Shown here: piece after piece, positions 47,524-56,758 of the stretch | Position numbering within the stretch: the stretch's first letter is position 1 | Layout: each line of letters opens with the position of its first letter | Assembly: GCA_964494475.1 (NCBI GenBank) | Contig: CAZBRS010000030.1 | Span: forward strand, 9,918-73,917 | Direction: 5' to 3' | DNA: 64,000 bases | Origin: CAZBRS01 sp964494475 | GTDB lineage: Bacteria; Myxococcota_A; UBA9042; CAZBRS01 | Notes under the pieces: model-generated | What the model saw: the letters and a program-made list of their open reading frames with translations, nothing else | What the model was told of the DNA's origin: nothing | Database searches by the model: none | Position numbers and translations under genes: made by a program

Positions 47524-48579
47524 ATGACTTCCGACTCCGACTACTACGCTCGACTGGGCATCTCGCGCCAGGCCACCCCCGAAGAGATCAAGAAGGCCTA
47601 TCGCAAAGCCGCGCTCCAGTACCATCCCGACCGCAACCCCGGTAACAAGGAGTCCGAAGAGCAGTTCAAGCTCTGCGCCGAGGCGTACGAGGTGCTCTCC
47701 GATCCGGAGAAGCGCAAGCTCTACGACACCTATGGCAAGGAGGGGCTCGAAGGGCGGGGCATCCACACGGGGTTCGGCGGCTTCGAGGACATCTTCTCGC
47801 ACTTCGGCGACATCTTCTCGGACATCTTCGGGGGCGAGAGCCCCTTCGGCTTCGGCGGCGGGCGCCGGAAGGCGCGCGACCTGCAGGTCGAGGTACAGGT
47901 CTCGTTCGACGAGGCGGCGCACGGCGTCAAGAAAGAGGTCGAGGTGTCCCGCGCCGTTCCCTGCTCCGATTGCCACGGGCGGGGCTACCCCCCCGATGCG
48001 CCGCCGACCACGTGCCCGCAGTGCCGGGGCCGCGGCAAGGTCCTTCACCAGCAGGGGTTCTTCACGCTGGCGAGCGGGTGTCCCGTCTGCGGGGGCTCGG
48101 GTCAGGTGATCAGCAAGCAGTGTCGCACCTGCAGCGGGCGGGGCGCCGTCTCCGGCCGCGAGACGCTCTCGGTCGACATCCCGCCTGGCATCGACAGCGG
48201 TAACCGGTTGGTGCTGCGCGGCAAGGGCGACGAGGGGGGCGCGTCGTGGGCGCCGGGCGACCTGTTCGTGCGCGTCTTCGTGAAGGAGCACGAGTTGCTG
48301 AAGCGTGACGGCGCCGACCTGCACGCCGAAGTGCCGGTGTCGATGTTCGACGCCGCGCTCGGCACCGAGGTCGCCCTCGACGTGCTCGGCGACAAGATCA
48401 CGGTCAAGATCCCCGAGGGGAGCCAGCCCGGCACCGTGTTCACGTTCCGACGCAAGGGCTTTCCCAGGCTTCAGGAGCCCGGCCGCGGCGACCTCTACGT
48501 GCTGCTGAAGGTCGTCGTGCCGACGAACCTTTCGCGGAAGCAGCGGAAACTTCTCCGCGACGTCACCGAAGCCGCTTGA
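47524..48579 (+). CDS. dnaJ: Chaperone protein DnaJ
   Basis: Hsp40 co-chaperone that stimulates the DnaK ATPase; 351 residues, a little shorter than E. coli DnaJ. J domain (about 5-70) with HPD in ALQYHPDRNPGNKESEEQFK, then a Gly/Phe region (HTGFGGFEDIFSHFGDIFSD). The zinc domain keeps all four repeats: CSDCHGRG, CPQCRGRG, CPVCGGSG and CRTCSGRG. The C-terminal substrate domains end KVVVPTNLSRKQRKLLRDV. No dnaK or grpE is adjacent. Confidence 0.93.
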   Translation: MTSDSDYYARLGISRQATPEEIKKAYRKAALQYHPDRNPGNKESEEQFKLCAEAYEVLSDPEKRKLYDTYGKEGLEGRGIHTGFGGFEDIFSHFGDIFSDIFGGESPFGFGGGRRKARDLQVEVQVSFDEAAHGVKKEVEVSRAVPCSDCHGRGYPPDAPPTTCPQCRGRGKVLHQQGFFTLASGCPVCGGSGQVISKQCRTCSGRGAVSGRETLSVDIPPGIDSGNRLVLRGKGDEGGASWAPGDLFVRVFVKEHELLKRDGADLHAEVPVSMFDAALGTEVALDVLGDKITVKIPEGSQPGTVFTFRRKGFPRLQEPGRGDLYVLLKVVVPTNLSRKQRKLLRDVTEAA

Positions 48580-48601
48580 CGCCCCCTGCAGCGCTTCTCG
48601 A

Positions 48602-48629
48602 TTGACAGAGCGGATCGCATTCATATAAT
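48602..48629 (+). promoter_or_regulatory. Consensus sigma70-type promoter for pal
   Basis: Perfect TTGACA (48602-48607) and perfect TATAAT (48624-48629), 16 bases apart, 31 bases before the ATG, with GGAGG in the leader. Confidence 0.7.
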
Positions 48630-48660
48630 CCACCCCGATTCCCATGTTGGAGGCGCTTCG

Positions 48661-49371
48661 ATGAAGCGGTTCGTCACCCTGTCGCTCCTGGTCGGTCTCG
48701 TGGCTCTCTTGAACGCGTGCGGTCCGTCGTATCCCGACTGCGAGAACGACGACCACTGCAAGGAACACAACGAGTTCTGCGTCAACGGCAAGTGCAAGCA
48801 GTGCGCGATGGACTCCCAGTGCAACGCCATGGACAAGTGCCTGGTGTGCGGCCCGACCGGCTCGTGCATCACGCAGAGCGGCTGCTGCCACTCCGACCTC
48901 GACTGCCCCGGCGGCAAGTGCTGGAAGGACGAGGGGAGCGACATCGGTCAGTGCGGCGGCCAGTGCCGCGGCGCCAATGACTGCCCCGCCGGCCTCGAGT
49001 GCCGTGGCGGCCAGTGCGTGAAGCCCTACGAGGCTCCGCCCGAGGCCTGCGCCAAGCCCGTGTACTTCGACTTCAACGAGTCGGTGCTGACCAAGGACGC
49101 GAAGGCGCAGTTGAAGGCCAACGTCGACTGCCACAAGAAAGAGAACGTCAACGTCCAGATCCAGGGGCACTGCGACGAGCGTGGCACCGAGGAGTACAAC
49201 ATGGCCCTCGGTTCGCGTCGCGCCGAGACGGCGAAGAAGTTCCTCGTCAACGCCGGCGTCAACAAGAAGCTGCTCCTCACGACCTCGTTCGGCGAAGAGC
49301 GTCGTACGTGCTACGACGACAACGAGTCCTGCCACTCGAAGAACCGCCGCGCCGAGTTCGTGAACCAGTAG
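48661..49371 (+). CDS. pal: Pal/OmpA-family lipoprotein with Cys-rich N-terminal region
   Basis: Peptidoglycan-associated lipoprotein type, anchored in the outer membrane and binding peptidoglycan. The product has 236 residues with lipobox LLNAC. Residues about 25-120 are an unusual Cys-rich region (CENDDHCKEHNEFCVNGKCK, SGCCHSDLDCPGGKC) similar to that of the giant lipoproteins. The OmpA-like domain (about 125-236) has VYFDFNESVLTKDAK, IQGHCDERGTEEYNMALGSR and RRAETAKKFL. An extra disulfide candidate (RTCYDDNESCHSKNRR) lies near the end. It is followed by cpoB, as in tol-pal clusters, but tolQRAB are not in the window. Confidence 0.85.
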   Translation: MKRFVTLSLLVGLVALLNACGPSYPDCENDDHCKEHNEFCVNGKCKQCAMDSQCNAMDKCLVCGPTGSCITQSGCCHSDLDCPGGKCWKDEGSDIGQCGGQCRGANDCPAGLECRGGQCVKPYEAPPEACAKPVYFDFNESVLTKDAKAQLKANVDCHKKENVNVQIQGHCDERGTEEYNMALGSRRAETAKKFLVNAGVNKKLLLTTSFGEERRTCYDDNESCHSKNRRAEFVNQ

Positions 49372-49386
49372 TCACCGCGGCCCCCC

Positions 49387-50160
49387 GTGCGTCCCTCCGC
49401 CCTCCTCCTCCTGGCGCCGATCCTCCTCGTCGTCACGGCGTGCCCCACCATCTGGCAGTACAACGCCCTGAAAGAGCGCGTCGTCACGCTCGAAGACGAG
49501 AACAAGCAGCTGAAGCACGAGCTCGGCCAGCACGGCTCCCGCCTCGAGAACCTGGGCTCCAAGACCGACACCGAGCTGGAGGCCATCCTGATGAGGGGCG
49601 CCTCGTCCGCGGCCCAGCTCGACGAGCTCGAGGGTGAGCAGACGCGCCTGAAAGGGCGCCTGGAAGAGATCGAGTTCTACCTCACGCGCGTGAAGGAGTT
49701 GGTCGACCGCATGGCCACGCTCCTCGACGACCGCTTCAGCATGAACGTGCAGGCCGTGCCCGAGTACGCGCCCAAGGAGAAGGGCGAGCGCTTCACGTTC
49801 GCCACCGAGAAGCTCGCGCAGGGCGACACGAAGACGGCGCGCTCGGTCGCGCGTACGTTGCTGACCGAGTTCCCGAACGACGACCTGGCCGACGACGCGC
49901 AGTGGCTGGTGGGCGAGAGCTTTTACGTCGAGAAGAAGTACACCGAGGCCATCCGCGAGTACCGGGCCGTGCACGACAAGTACCGCAAGAGCCCGCTGGT
50001 CCTGAAGTCGCTCCTGCGCATCGGCGAGAGCTTCGAGGCCACCAGCGCGTGCAAGAAGGCGCAGCAGATCTACGAGTACGCTCGTGATTTCGCCAAGGAG
50101 AAGTCCGAGAAGGACGACCTCGCCCAGCGCCTGAAGTTGCTCAAGAAGAGCTGCCAGTAA
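49387..50160 (+). CDS. cpoB: CpoB/YbgF-like coiled-coil TPR lipoprotein
   Basis: Envelope protein of 257 residues that in other bacteria coordinates Tol-Pal with septal peptidoglycan synthesis. The GTG start at 49387 gives a lipoprotein signal (LLLAPILLVVTAC). A coiled coil (about 25-105: LKERVVTLEDENKQLKHELG) precedes three TPR-like units (FATEKLAQGDTKTARSVART, WLVGESFYVEKKYTEAIREY). The lipobox is a difference from E. coli CpoB, which is soluble. It is 15 bases after pal. Confidence 0.8.
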   Translation: MRPSALLLLAPILLVVTACPTIWQYNALKERVVTLEDENKQLKHELGQHGSRLENLGSKTDTELEAILMRGASSAAQLDELEGEQTRLKGRLEEIEFYLTRVKELVDRMATLLDDRFSMNVQAVPEYAPKEKGERFTFATEKLAQGDTKTARSVARTLLTEFPNDDLADDAQWLVGESFYVEKKYTEAIREYRAVHDKYRKSPLVLKSLLRIGESFEATSACKKAQQIYEYARDFAKEKSEKDDLAQRLKLLKKSCQ

Positions 50161-50167
50161 CGCTCGC

Positions 50168-52069
50168 ATGCCCGCGCCCCGTCCCAGCGCCATGGTCCTG
50201 GTCGTCGGAGGCGGTCACGCCGGGGTCGAGGCCGGCCTGGCCGTGGCCCGGCTCGGGTGCCGCGCCCTCCTGCTCACGCCCGACCGGGCTCGCATTGGCG
50301 TGATGAGCTGCAATCCCTCCATCGGAGGCATCGCCAAGGGCCACTTGGTGCGCGAGATCGACGCGCTGGGGGGCGCCATGGGGTTGGCGGCCGATCGGAG
50401 CGCGATCCAGGCGCGCGTGCTGAACCGCGGCAAGGGTCCGGCCGTCCAGGCCACGCGCACGCAGAACGACCGGCGACGCTACGCGGCCGAGGTGCAGGCC
50501 CTGGTCGACGCGCAGCCGGGGCTCGAGGTGCTCGAGGGGCTGGCCGTGGCGCTGCTGACGACCGGCGACCGTGCAGCGGGCGTGCTGACCGCGAGCGGCG
50601 AGCGCATCCGGGCCGACGCCGTGGTGTTGACCGTGGGCACCTTCCTGGGCGGGCGCCTGTTCGTCGGCGACGTGCAGGTGGGCGGCGGGCGCCTCGGCGA
50701 CGCGCCCAGCCACGGGTTGTCGGAGTCGCTGGCCGGGCTCGGGTTCCCCCTGCGGCGCTTCAAGACCGGTACGCCGCCCCGCCTCGACGGGAATACGATC
50801 GACTTCTCGCGGATGCAGGTGCAGCCCGGCGACCCCGACGCGCTGCCCTTCTCGCTCCGCTTCACGGGACCGCGCCTCCCCGAGCGGGCCTGCCACCTGA
50901 CGCACACGACGGCGGCCACGGCGGCCGTCATTCGCGCCAACCTGCACCGGTCGCCGCTGTACGGCGGGGCCATCGTGGGTACGGGCGCACGCTACTGCCC
51001 CTCGATCGAGGACAAGGTAGTGCGCTTCCCGCACCACGAGGCGCACACGCTCTTCATCGAGCCCGAGGGGCTCGACACGCCGCTCGTCTACCCGAACGGC
51101 ATCTCCACGTCGCTCCCCTTCGACGTTCAACTTGCGATCCTGGCCACCGTCCCGGGGCTCGAGAGCGCCCGCGTGGTGCAGCCCGCCTACGCGGTCGAGT
51201 ACGACGTGGTGCCGCCCACCGAGCTCCGCGCGACCCTCGAGGCTCGCGCGCTGGCGGGGCTCTATCTGGCCGGCCAGATCAATGGCACCTCGGGGTACGA
51301 GGAGGCCGCCGGGCAGGGCCTGGTGGCGGGCACGAACGCGGCGCTGGGCGTGCTCGGCCGCCCGCCCTTCCTGCCCGATCGGTCCGAGGCCTACCTTGGC
51401 GTGATGATTGACGATCTTACGACACGGGGCGCCGACGAGCCCTATCGCCTGTTCACGTCGCGCGCCGAATACCGGCTGCACCTGCGCGAGGACAACGCGG
51501 CCGACCGACTGGTGGGGCACGGGCTCCGGCTCGGCCTGACCGACGCCACGACGGCCCGGCGGCACGCCGAGCGGGTCGCGGCGCGCGAGCGCTTCCGAAA
51601 AGGCCTGGCCTCGACGCGCCTGGCCCCGACGGCGCAGTGGCACGATCGCCTGACACCCCTGGGGCTCGAGGCCCCGACCCGGCCCATGGCCCTCGACGAA
51701 TGGGTTCGCCGACCCGAGGTCGACGACGCGCACCTCGTCGCCCTGTGGCCCGAGTTGGCGCTGGCCACGCCCCCCGAGGCGCGCCGGCAGGTGTTGATCG
51801 ACCTGAAGTACGCGGGCTACCTGGCGCGTCAGGTCGACCAGATCGCGACGTTCCGACGTATGGAGGGCTGGCTCATCCCCGACGACTTCGCGTACGCGAC
51901 GCTGGCGGGGTTGTCCCGCGAGGTGACCGAGCGGCTCGAGCGCGCCCGGCCCAGAAGCCTCGGCCAGGCCTCGCGAATTCCTGGCGTGACGCCCGCGGCG
52001 ATCGGTCGACTCGCCATCGCGCTCAAGCGCCGTTATCCTCAGGCTCCGAACGAGGGAGGCCCCGAATGA
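50168..52069 (+). CDS. mnmG: tRNA uridine-5-carboxymethylaminomethyl modification enzyme
   Basis: MnmG (GidA) works with MnmE to modify U34 of certain tRNAs; FAD-dependent. The product has 633 residues. FAD-binding motif VLVVGGGHAGVEAGLAVARL, then MSCNPSIGGIAKGHLVREID, LNRGKGPAVQATRTQNDRRR, GGRLGDAPSHGLSESL and the signature RFKTGTPPRLDGNTIDF. The C-terminal region has LFTSRAEYRLHLREDNAADR, then LKYAGYLARQVDQI. mnmE and rsmG are not adjacent. Its stop overlaps amgK (ATGATG). Confidence 0.95.
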   Translation: MPAPRPSAMVLVVGGGHAGVEAGLAVARLGCRALLLTPDRARIGVMSCNPSIGGIAKGHLVREIDALGGAMGLAADRSAIQARVLNRGKGPAVQATRTQNDRRRYAAEVQALVDAQPGLEVLEGLAVALLTTGDRAAGVLTASGERIRADAVVLTVGTFLGGRLFVGDVQVGGGRLGDAPSHGLSESLAGLGFPLRRFKTGTPPRLDGNTIDFSRMQVQPGDPDALPFSLRFTGPRLPERACHLTHTTAATAAVIRANLHRSPLYGGAIVGTGARYCPSIEDKVVRFPHHEAHTLFIEPEGLDTPLVYPNGISTSLPFDVQLAILATVPGLESARVVQPAYAVEYDVVPPTELRATLEARALAGLYLAGQINGTSGYEEAAGQGLVAGTNAALGVLGRPPFLPDRSEAYLGVMIDDLTTRGADEPYRLFTSRAEYRLHLREDNAADRLVGHGLRLGLTDATTARRHAERVAARERFRKGLASTRLAPTAQWHDRLTPLGLEAPTRPMALDEWVRRPEVDDAHLVALWPELALATPPEARRQVLIDLKYAGYLARQVDQIATFRRMEGWLIPDDFAYATLAGLSREVTERLERARPRSLGQASRIPGVTPAAIGRLAIALKRRYPQAPNEGGPE

Positions 52070-53085
52070 TGCACGACGAACACAGCCTCGGCGACGTGCT
52101 GCGCCGGGCGACCGGCCACAAGGCGCGCGAGATCGAGGCCATGACGGCCCACGCGTCGGCGCGGCGTTACTACCGGGCCCGGCTGGCCGGCGACGCCACG
52201 CTGGTGCTCATGGTGCTGCCTCAGGAGCGCACCAAGGCCGAGGAGTTCACCGACGGCAACCTGCGCCTGCAGGAGTTGCCCTTCCTCGCCGTGCAGGCGC
52301 GGCTGAAGCGTGCGGGGCTCCCGGTCCCCGAGGTGATCGGCTACGCCGAGGCCGACGGCGTGGTGGTGCTCGAGGATCTCGGCGACGTGACGCTGGAGGA
52401 CTACCTCTCCTCGTTCGACGCCGAGGACTTCGAGGTCTACTACCGCGAGGCCGTTCGCCTGGTCACGACGTTGCAGCGCAACGCCGACGTGATCGCCGAA
52501 GGGTCGATTATCGCCGAACGGCGCTTCGACGAGCGCGTGCTCGCCCTCGAGTTCGACCACTTCCGGGAGTACGGCCTCGAGGCCCGGCTCGGCGTGCGCC
52601 TCGATCGCCGCGAGCGCGCCCGGTTCGACGACTGCGCGCGCGACCTCGTGAACCGCTTGGTCGCCTTGCCCCAGACCGTCGTGCACCGCGACTTCCAGAG
52701 CCGGAACCTGATGCTGCGCGACAAGCGCCTGGCGCTCATCGATTTCCAGGATGCCCTGATCGGGCCGTACGTCTACGACCTGGTGGCCCTGCTGCGCGAC
52801 TCGTACATCGTGCTCGAGCGGCCCTTCATCGACCGCATGCTGGCCTTCTACAAGCAGGTGATGCCCGAGGCCCCGTCCACGCTGGCGCGCGACTTCGACC
52901 TGCAGACGGTGCAACGCAAGCTGAAGGACGCGGGGCGGTTCGTCTTCATCGACCAGGTGAAGGGCAACCCCGCGTTCCTGCGGTTCTTCGATCCTTCGGT
53001 GGCGTATGCCCAGGAGGCCCTGCGGCGCCTGAACGCCTGGCCCGACCTGGTCGAGCTCGTGGCGCGCGTGGGGAAGCCCGCATGA
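52066..53085 (+). CDS. amgK: Anomeric MurNAc/GlcNAc kinase-like protein
   Basis: AmgK phosphorylates the anomeric hydroxyl of recycled cell-wall amino sugars. The product has 339 residues; two successive ATGs (52066 and 52069) follow a GGGAGG site. It has an aminoglycoside-phosphotransferase fold with ASARRYYRARLAGDATLVLM, VVVLEDLGDVTLEDYL, VVHRDFQSRNLMLRDK (catalytic loop) and LIDFQDALIGPYVYDLVALL. The assignment to AmgK rather than another kinase of this fold depends on the overlapping downstream MurU-like gene, the same pair as in Pseudomonas. Confidence 0.85.
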   Translation: MMHDEHSLGDVLRRATGHKAREIEAMTAHASARRYYRARLAGDATLVLMVLPQERTKAEEFTDGNLRLQELPFLAVQARLKRAGLPVPEVIGYAEADGVVVLEDLGDVTLEDYLSSFDAEDFEVYYREAVRLVTTLQRNADVIAEGSIIAERRFDERVLALEFDHFREYGLEARLGVRLDRRERARFDDCARDLVNRLVALPQTVVHRDFQSRNLMLRDKRLALIDFQDALIGPYVYDLVALLRDSYIVLERPFIDRMLAFYKQVMPEAPSTLARDFDLQTVQRKLKDAGRFVFIDQVKGNPAFLRFFDPSVAYAQEALRRLNAWPDLVELVARVGKPA

Positions 53086-54077
53086 TCCCCCGGACCGCCA
53101 TGATCTTCGCGGCCGGCCACGGCAAGCGGTTGGCGCCCATCACCGACCTCGTGCCCAAGCCCCTGGTGCCGCTCGTCAACCGCCCCATCCTCTTTCGAAC
53201 CCTCGATCGGCTCGCCGCGGCGGGGGTCCGCACGTTCGTGGTCAACGTGTTCCATCTGGCCGATCGGGTGGTCGAGGCGCTCGAGGGGGCGCGCGGTCGG
53301 CGGTGGGGCCGCGTTCACGTGGTCCGCGAGCCGATCCTGCTCGGCACGGGGGGCGGCCTGTTGAACGCGCGCGGGCTGCTCGAGCACGAGCGCGACGTGC
53401 TGGTCGTGAACGGCGACATCTGGTTCGACGTGGACCTCGCGGGTCTGGCCCGGCGGCATCGCGCTGAGGACAACCTGGCCACGCTGCTCGTGCTGCAGCG
53501 GCGCGATCGACCCGAACTGCACAAGGTCGTGGTCGGCGGGGAGGGCCGCATCGAGGCCTTCGACGGGAGCGAGCGCCCCGGGACCGTACGGGCCGTCTTC
53601 TCGGGCCTCCAGGTGGTCTCGCGCGATCTGTTCGGGCGGTTGCCCTTCGACGAAGGGCGCCCCGCCTGCATCGTGCACGACGGCTACCGCGCCCTCCTCG
53701 ACTCGGGTCGCGTGCGCGCCTTCGCGAGCCGGGGGGGCTGGGCCGATCTGGGCACGCCGGCTGACCTGCTGGCCACGACCGCCGATCTCCTCGCGCGCGA
53801 CCTGCCCCGCCGAGACGACGCGCGCTACGAAGAACCTCAAGAGCGCGTGTGGGTGGGTCGCGACGTGGCCATCGATCCGTCGGCGCGGCTCGTGCCTCCG
53901 GTCCTGCTGGGCCGACGGGCGCGCGTGGGGGCCGACGTGGTGCTGGGGCCGTTCACGGTCGTGGGCGACGGCGCCCTGGTCGACGACGGGGCACGGCTGG
54001 TGCGCTCCATCGTCTTTCCGGGGGCGCGAGCGAGGGGCGCGCACACCGGCGCGATCGTTGTTCACGAGCACGATTGA
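53082..54077 (+). CDS. MurU-like NDP-sugar nucleotidyltransferase with C-terminal hexapeptide repeats
   Basis: Probably makes UDP-MurNAc from the 1-phosphate delivered by AmgK, bypassing de novo synthesis. The product has 331 residues. Nucleotidyltransferase signature AMIFAAGHGKRLAPITDLVP then KPLVPLVNRPIL, LGTGGGLLNA and VNGDIWFDVD. About 80 residues of left-handed beta-helix follow (ERVWVGRDVAIDPSARLVPP, GADVVLGPFTVVGDGALVDD). Pseudomonas MurU is only about 225 residues and lacks this part, so a GlmU-like or mannose-1-phosphate activity remains possible. It overlaps amgK by ATGA. Confidence 0.8.
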   Translation: MIPRTAMIFAAGHGKRLAPITDLVPKPLVPLVNRPILFRTLDRLAAAGVRTFVVNVFHLADRVVEALEGARGRRWGRVHVVREPILLGTGGGLLNARGLLEHERDVLVVNGDIWFDVDLAGLARRHRAEDNLATLLVLQRRDRPELHKVVVGGEGRIEAFDGSERPGTVRAVFSGLQVVSRDLFGRLPFDEGRPACIVHDGYRALLDSGRVRAFASRGGWADLGTPADLLATTADLLARDLPRRDDARYEEPQERVWVGRDVAIDPSARLVPPVLLGRRARVGADVVLGPFTVVGDGALVDDGARLVRSIVFPGARARGAHTGAIVVHEHD

Positions 54078-54102
54078 GGCGCGGCGGTCGATGCGGTAGA
54101 AT
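54074..54102 (+). promoter_or_regulatory. Putative promoter for the CBM-like lipoprotein
   Basis: TTGAGG (54074-54079), 17 bases, TAGAAT (54097-54102), 34 bases before the ATG. Confidence 0.45.
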
Positions 54103-54136
54103 CGCGGCCACAGAAATCCTCGGGGGAGGCTCCTTC

Positions 54137-55084
54137 ATGACGCGCCGATTGCCCGTGCTGGTCCTGCTCGCGCTCTTCGGTTGCGAAACGGTGCCCCCGG
54201 CGCCGCAGTTCCAGATCAAGGTCGATCCGAAGGCCGCCGAGATTACGGCCGGAATGCGCATCCAGTTCCACTGCGAGAAGAAGGGCGCCGAGAAGGACGT
54301 GTACGAGTACGCGGCCGTGCTCGACGTCCCCTGCACGGTCGAGAAGGAAGAGCAGAAGGGCTGCCTGGGCTCGTACCTGGTCGACCCGGAGTGCCTGGGA
54401 GGCCAGGGGACCTACACGGTGACCGCCAAAAGCCGGGGTGGCGAGACCAAGCTCGTGGCCGACTTCCTCGTGAAGCAGAAGCTCTCGCCGCGCGAGGTGC
54501 TGCCCGCTCGACCGGACGCGGTGCCGTCGAGCTGGCAGCTGATCGACGGCTTCGATGGCGGGGCCACCGCCAAGGACAACCCCTCCGGGGGCGGGCGCGA
54601 CACCTGGACGTTCGACAACGGCAAGTGCACCCAGGCCAACGGGGCCGAAGGGGCGCTGCGCCTGGAGGTCAGCCTGCCCCTGCAGATCAGCCAGTGCGGC
54701 TTCGTCGAGCACCTGAAGGTGCAGAAGACCGAAGAGAAGAAGGGCGGCAAGCCCGTCGTCAAGGAAGAGCTGCTGCCCACGGACCTGTCCGGCTTCCGGG
54801 CCATCACCTTCCAGGTGAAGAGCGCCGATGACCGTCCCCACCCGCTGCGCTTCGAGATCGTCGACCACGATCCGGGCGGACTGAACGGGCAGGGCCGCGT
54901 CTGGACGGCGGAAGAGGTGCTGGTCGCCAAGCCCCACTGGCGGCGTTTCGAGTTCCCCCTCGCCGACATCCCCGACGGTCTGCGGGTCTCCGCGGTCCGC
55001 AGCCTGGGGTTCAAGCTCGACGGCCGCGATGGCTTCGGTGAGCCGTTCGCGGTGCTCATCGACAACGTGGCCCTCGTCCGGTAG
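54137..55084 (+). CDS. Lipoprotein with carbohydrate-binding-like C-terminal domain
   Basis: Predicted lipoprotein of 315 residues with GGGGAGG before the ATG and lipobox LFGC. The N-terminal part (about 20-120) has an Ig-like pattern with two Cys pairs. The C-terminal part (about 135-315) resembles a galactose-binding/CBM11-like jelly roll: LIDGFDGG, LSGFRAITFQVKSADDRPHP, RRFEFPLADIPD and FAVLIDNVALVR. Sugar or polymer binding at the cell surface is an inference. It is followed four bases later by a GT-C type gene. Confidence 0.7.
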   Translation: MTRRLPVLVLLALFGCETVPPAPQFQIKVDPKAAEITAGMRIQFHCEKKGAEKDVYEYAAVLDVPCTVEKEEQKGCLGSYLVDPECLGGQGTYTVTAKSRGGETKLVADFLVKQKLSPREVLPARPDAVPSSWQLIDGFDGGATAKDNPSGGGRDTWTFDNGKCTQANGAEGALRLEVSLPLQISQCGFVEHLKVQKTEEKKGGKPVVKEELLPTDLSGFRAITFQVKSADDRPHPLRFEIVDHDPGGLNGQGRVWTAEEVLVAKPHWRRFEFPLADIPDGLRVSAVRSLGFKLDGRDGFGEPFAVLIDNVALVR

Positions 55085-55087
55085 TCC

Positions 55088-56758
55088 GTGCGAACGCACC
55101 TCCCCGTTCTGTTCCTCCTTGCCGTCTGGAGCCTTTGGTTCCTGACCGGGCCGGCCCTCGTGCAGACGGTGCCGGAGCGCACGCCCGGCTTCGTCGACGC
55201 GTCGCGGGCGGCCGGAGATTGGGCTGCCGCGGCGTTGGTCGGCGATCGAACGGCGCGATCCCGGGCGGGGGTCGAGAAGGCGTGGAGCCTCGAGCGCGAC
55301 CAGGCGCCCCTGCCCAAGCTCCTGATGGGCCTTTCGGCTCGCTGGTTGACGCGTTGGCTCGGACCCTGGGGGGCCCTGTGCGCGCCGTTGTTCCTGCTGG
55401 GCCTCGCGTCCGCGTGGATGGCGTGGCGCCTGGCGGAGCGGGCCGCCGGTCGGTCCGCGGGGTTCGCCGCGGTCGCGCTCCTGCTCTTCGCTCCGGGGTA
55501 CCTGCACGTGCTGCACACGCCCACACCCGAGGCCGTCATCGGCTTCTCCTGGATCTTCCTGGCCTACGCGGTGCTGCGCGGCTTCGAGAGCGCCCGGTGG
55601 CGCGCCGTCTCCCTGCTGGCCGCCGGCCTGGCGGCGGCGTCGCACGCCCAGGGCGTGGCCCTGGGGCTCGGTCTCTGGCTGGCGACCTGGTGGGTGCTCC
55701 GCGATCGCGACGGCGAGGCGCCCGGGGAGCGCGGGTTCGTGAGGGGGCCGAGGCTGCCCTGGAACGTGGCGCTCCTTCCGGTGGCCGGAGTGCTGCTGTT
55801 GCTCGCGCTGTGGCCGCTCGCGCAGGTGAGCGGCAAGAAGGCGCTCGAGGCCTTGTGGTTGGCGCCCCTGCGAGCGGTCCACCCCCCCTTCGCCTTCGGT
55901 GGCCGACTGCTCGACGGGCGCGCGGGAGAAGGCCCCGCCGCCTGGATGGGGCTGCTCGACGTCGCCTGGCGCCTGGCTCCCGCGCTGCTCGTGGGGCTGG
56001 TCGTGGGGGCGTGGCGGGGCTTTCGTCACCGCACGGAGGCCCTGGTCCTCCCGGGCTCCTTGCTGGCGCTCTCGCTGCTCGTCTGCTGCCTGAACGGCAG
56101 CGCATCGTACGACGGCCTGCGCCTCGACCTGGCGATGTTGCCCCTGGTCGCGTCGCTGGCGGGCCCCGGCCTGATCGAGCTCGGCCGGGCGCTCGGCCCC
56201 CAGCCGGGGACGAGGTACGGTTGGTCGCGTCGCGTGCTCGCGTGGTTGCCGGTCGCGGCGGTCGTCAGCGTCGCGGCCGAGGCCGTCGTGGTCCTGCCCT
56301 ACGACCGCTTCTACCGCAGCCCCCTGGCCCCTGCCGTCTGGTCGGGGGGATCGGAGGGGAGCACGCTCGACGTCCAGGGCGCGCTCCTCGAGCCGTGGCT
56401 CGCCGACCTCGCCGACACCCATCCGGGGGGCGCCAGCCTGGCGGTGCTGCCCCGAGAGGCGGCGTTCGCGCGCACGCTCGACCTGCTGAAGCGGCTGAAG
56501 CGCCTGCCGAAGGGGCTCGCGACCGCCCCGGCGGCCGAGGCCCGGTGCCTGGGCCTGGCGCACCTGCCCGAGACGGCGCCGGCCGGCGAGCTCGACCGCG
56601 CGGTCGGGGAGCGCCGCGAGGTGATCCGTTACATGCTCCACGGAGTGCCGCTCTTTCGCGTGGTGTGCGGAGATCCGCCACCCAAGCCCAGACCGAAACC
56701 GAAACCGAAACCGAAGCCGTCGCCGACGGCGTCGGCCGTCATCGAGGAGGGTTCATGA
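55088..56758 (+). CDS. Polytopic GT-C-like membrane glycosyltransferase
   Basis: Membrane protein of 556 residues, GTG start. About ten hydrophobic segments are visible. The first loop carries WSLERDQAPLPKLLMGLSAR, like the acidic/Pro motif of ArnT- and PMT-type polyprenyl-phosphate sugar transferases. The Cys-containing soluble C-terminal part (about 420-530) ends in a repeated Pro-Lys tail (RPKPKPKPKPSPT) that could cross or bind the wall. Donor and acceptor are not known. It overlaps the downstream lipoprotein by ATGA. Confidence 0.65.
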   Translation: MRTHLPVLFLLAVWSLWFLTGPALVQTVPERTPGFVDASRAAGDWAAAALVGDRTARSRAGVEKAWSLERDQAPLPKLLMGLSARWLTRWLGPWGALCAPLFLLGLASAWMAWRLAERAAGRSAGFAAVALLLFAPGYLHVLHTPTPEAVIGFSWIFLAYAVLRGFESARWRAVSLLAAGLAAASHAQGVALGLGLWLATWWVLRDRDGEAPGERGFVRGPRLPWNVALLPVAGVLLLLALWPLAQVSGKKALEALWLAPLRAVHPPFAFGGRLLDGRAGEGPAAWMGLLDVAWRLAPALLVGLVVGAWRGFRHRTEALVLPGSLLALSLLVCCLNGSASYDGLRLDLAMLPLVASLAGPGLIELGRALGPQPGTRYGWSRRVLAWLPVAAVVSVAAEAVVVLPYDRFYRSPLAPAVWSGGSEGSTLDVQGALLEPWLADLADTHPGGASLAVLPREAAFARTLDLLKRLKRLPKGLATAPAAEARCLGLAHLPETAPAGELDRAVGERREVIRYMLHGVPLFRVVCGDPPPKPRPKPKPKPKPSPTASAVIEEGS

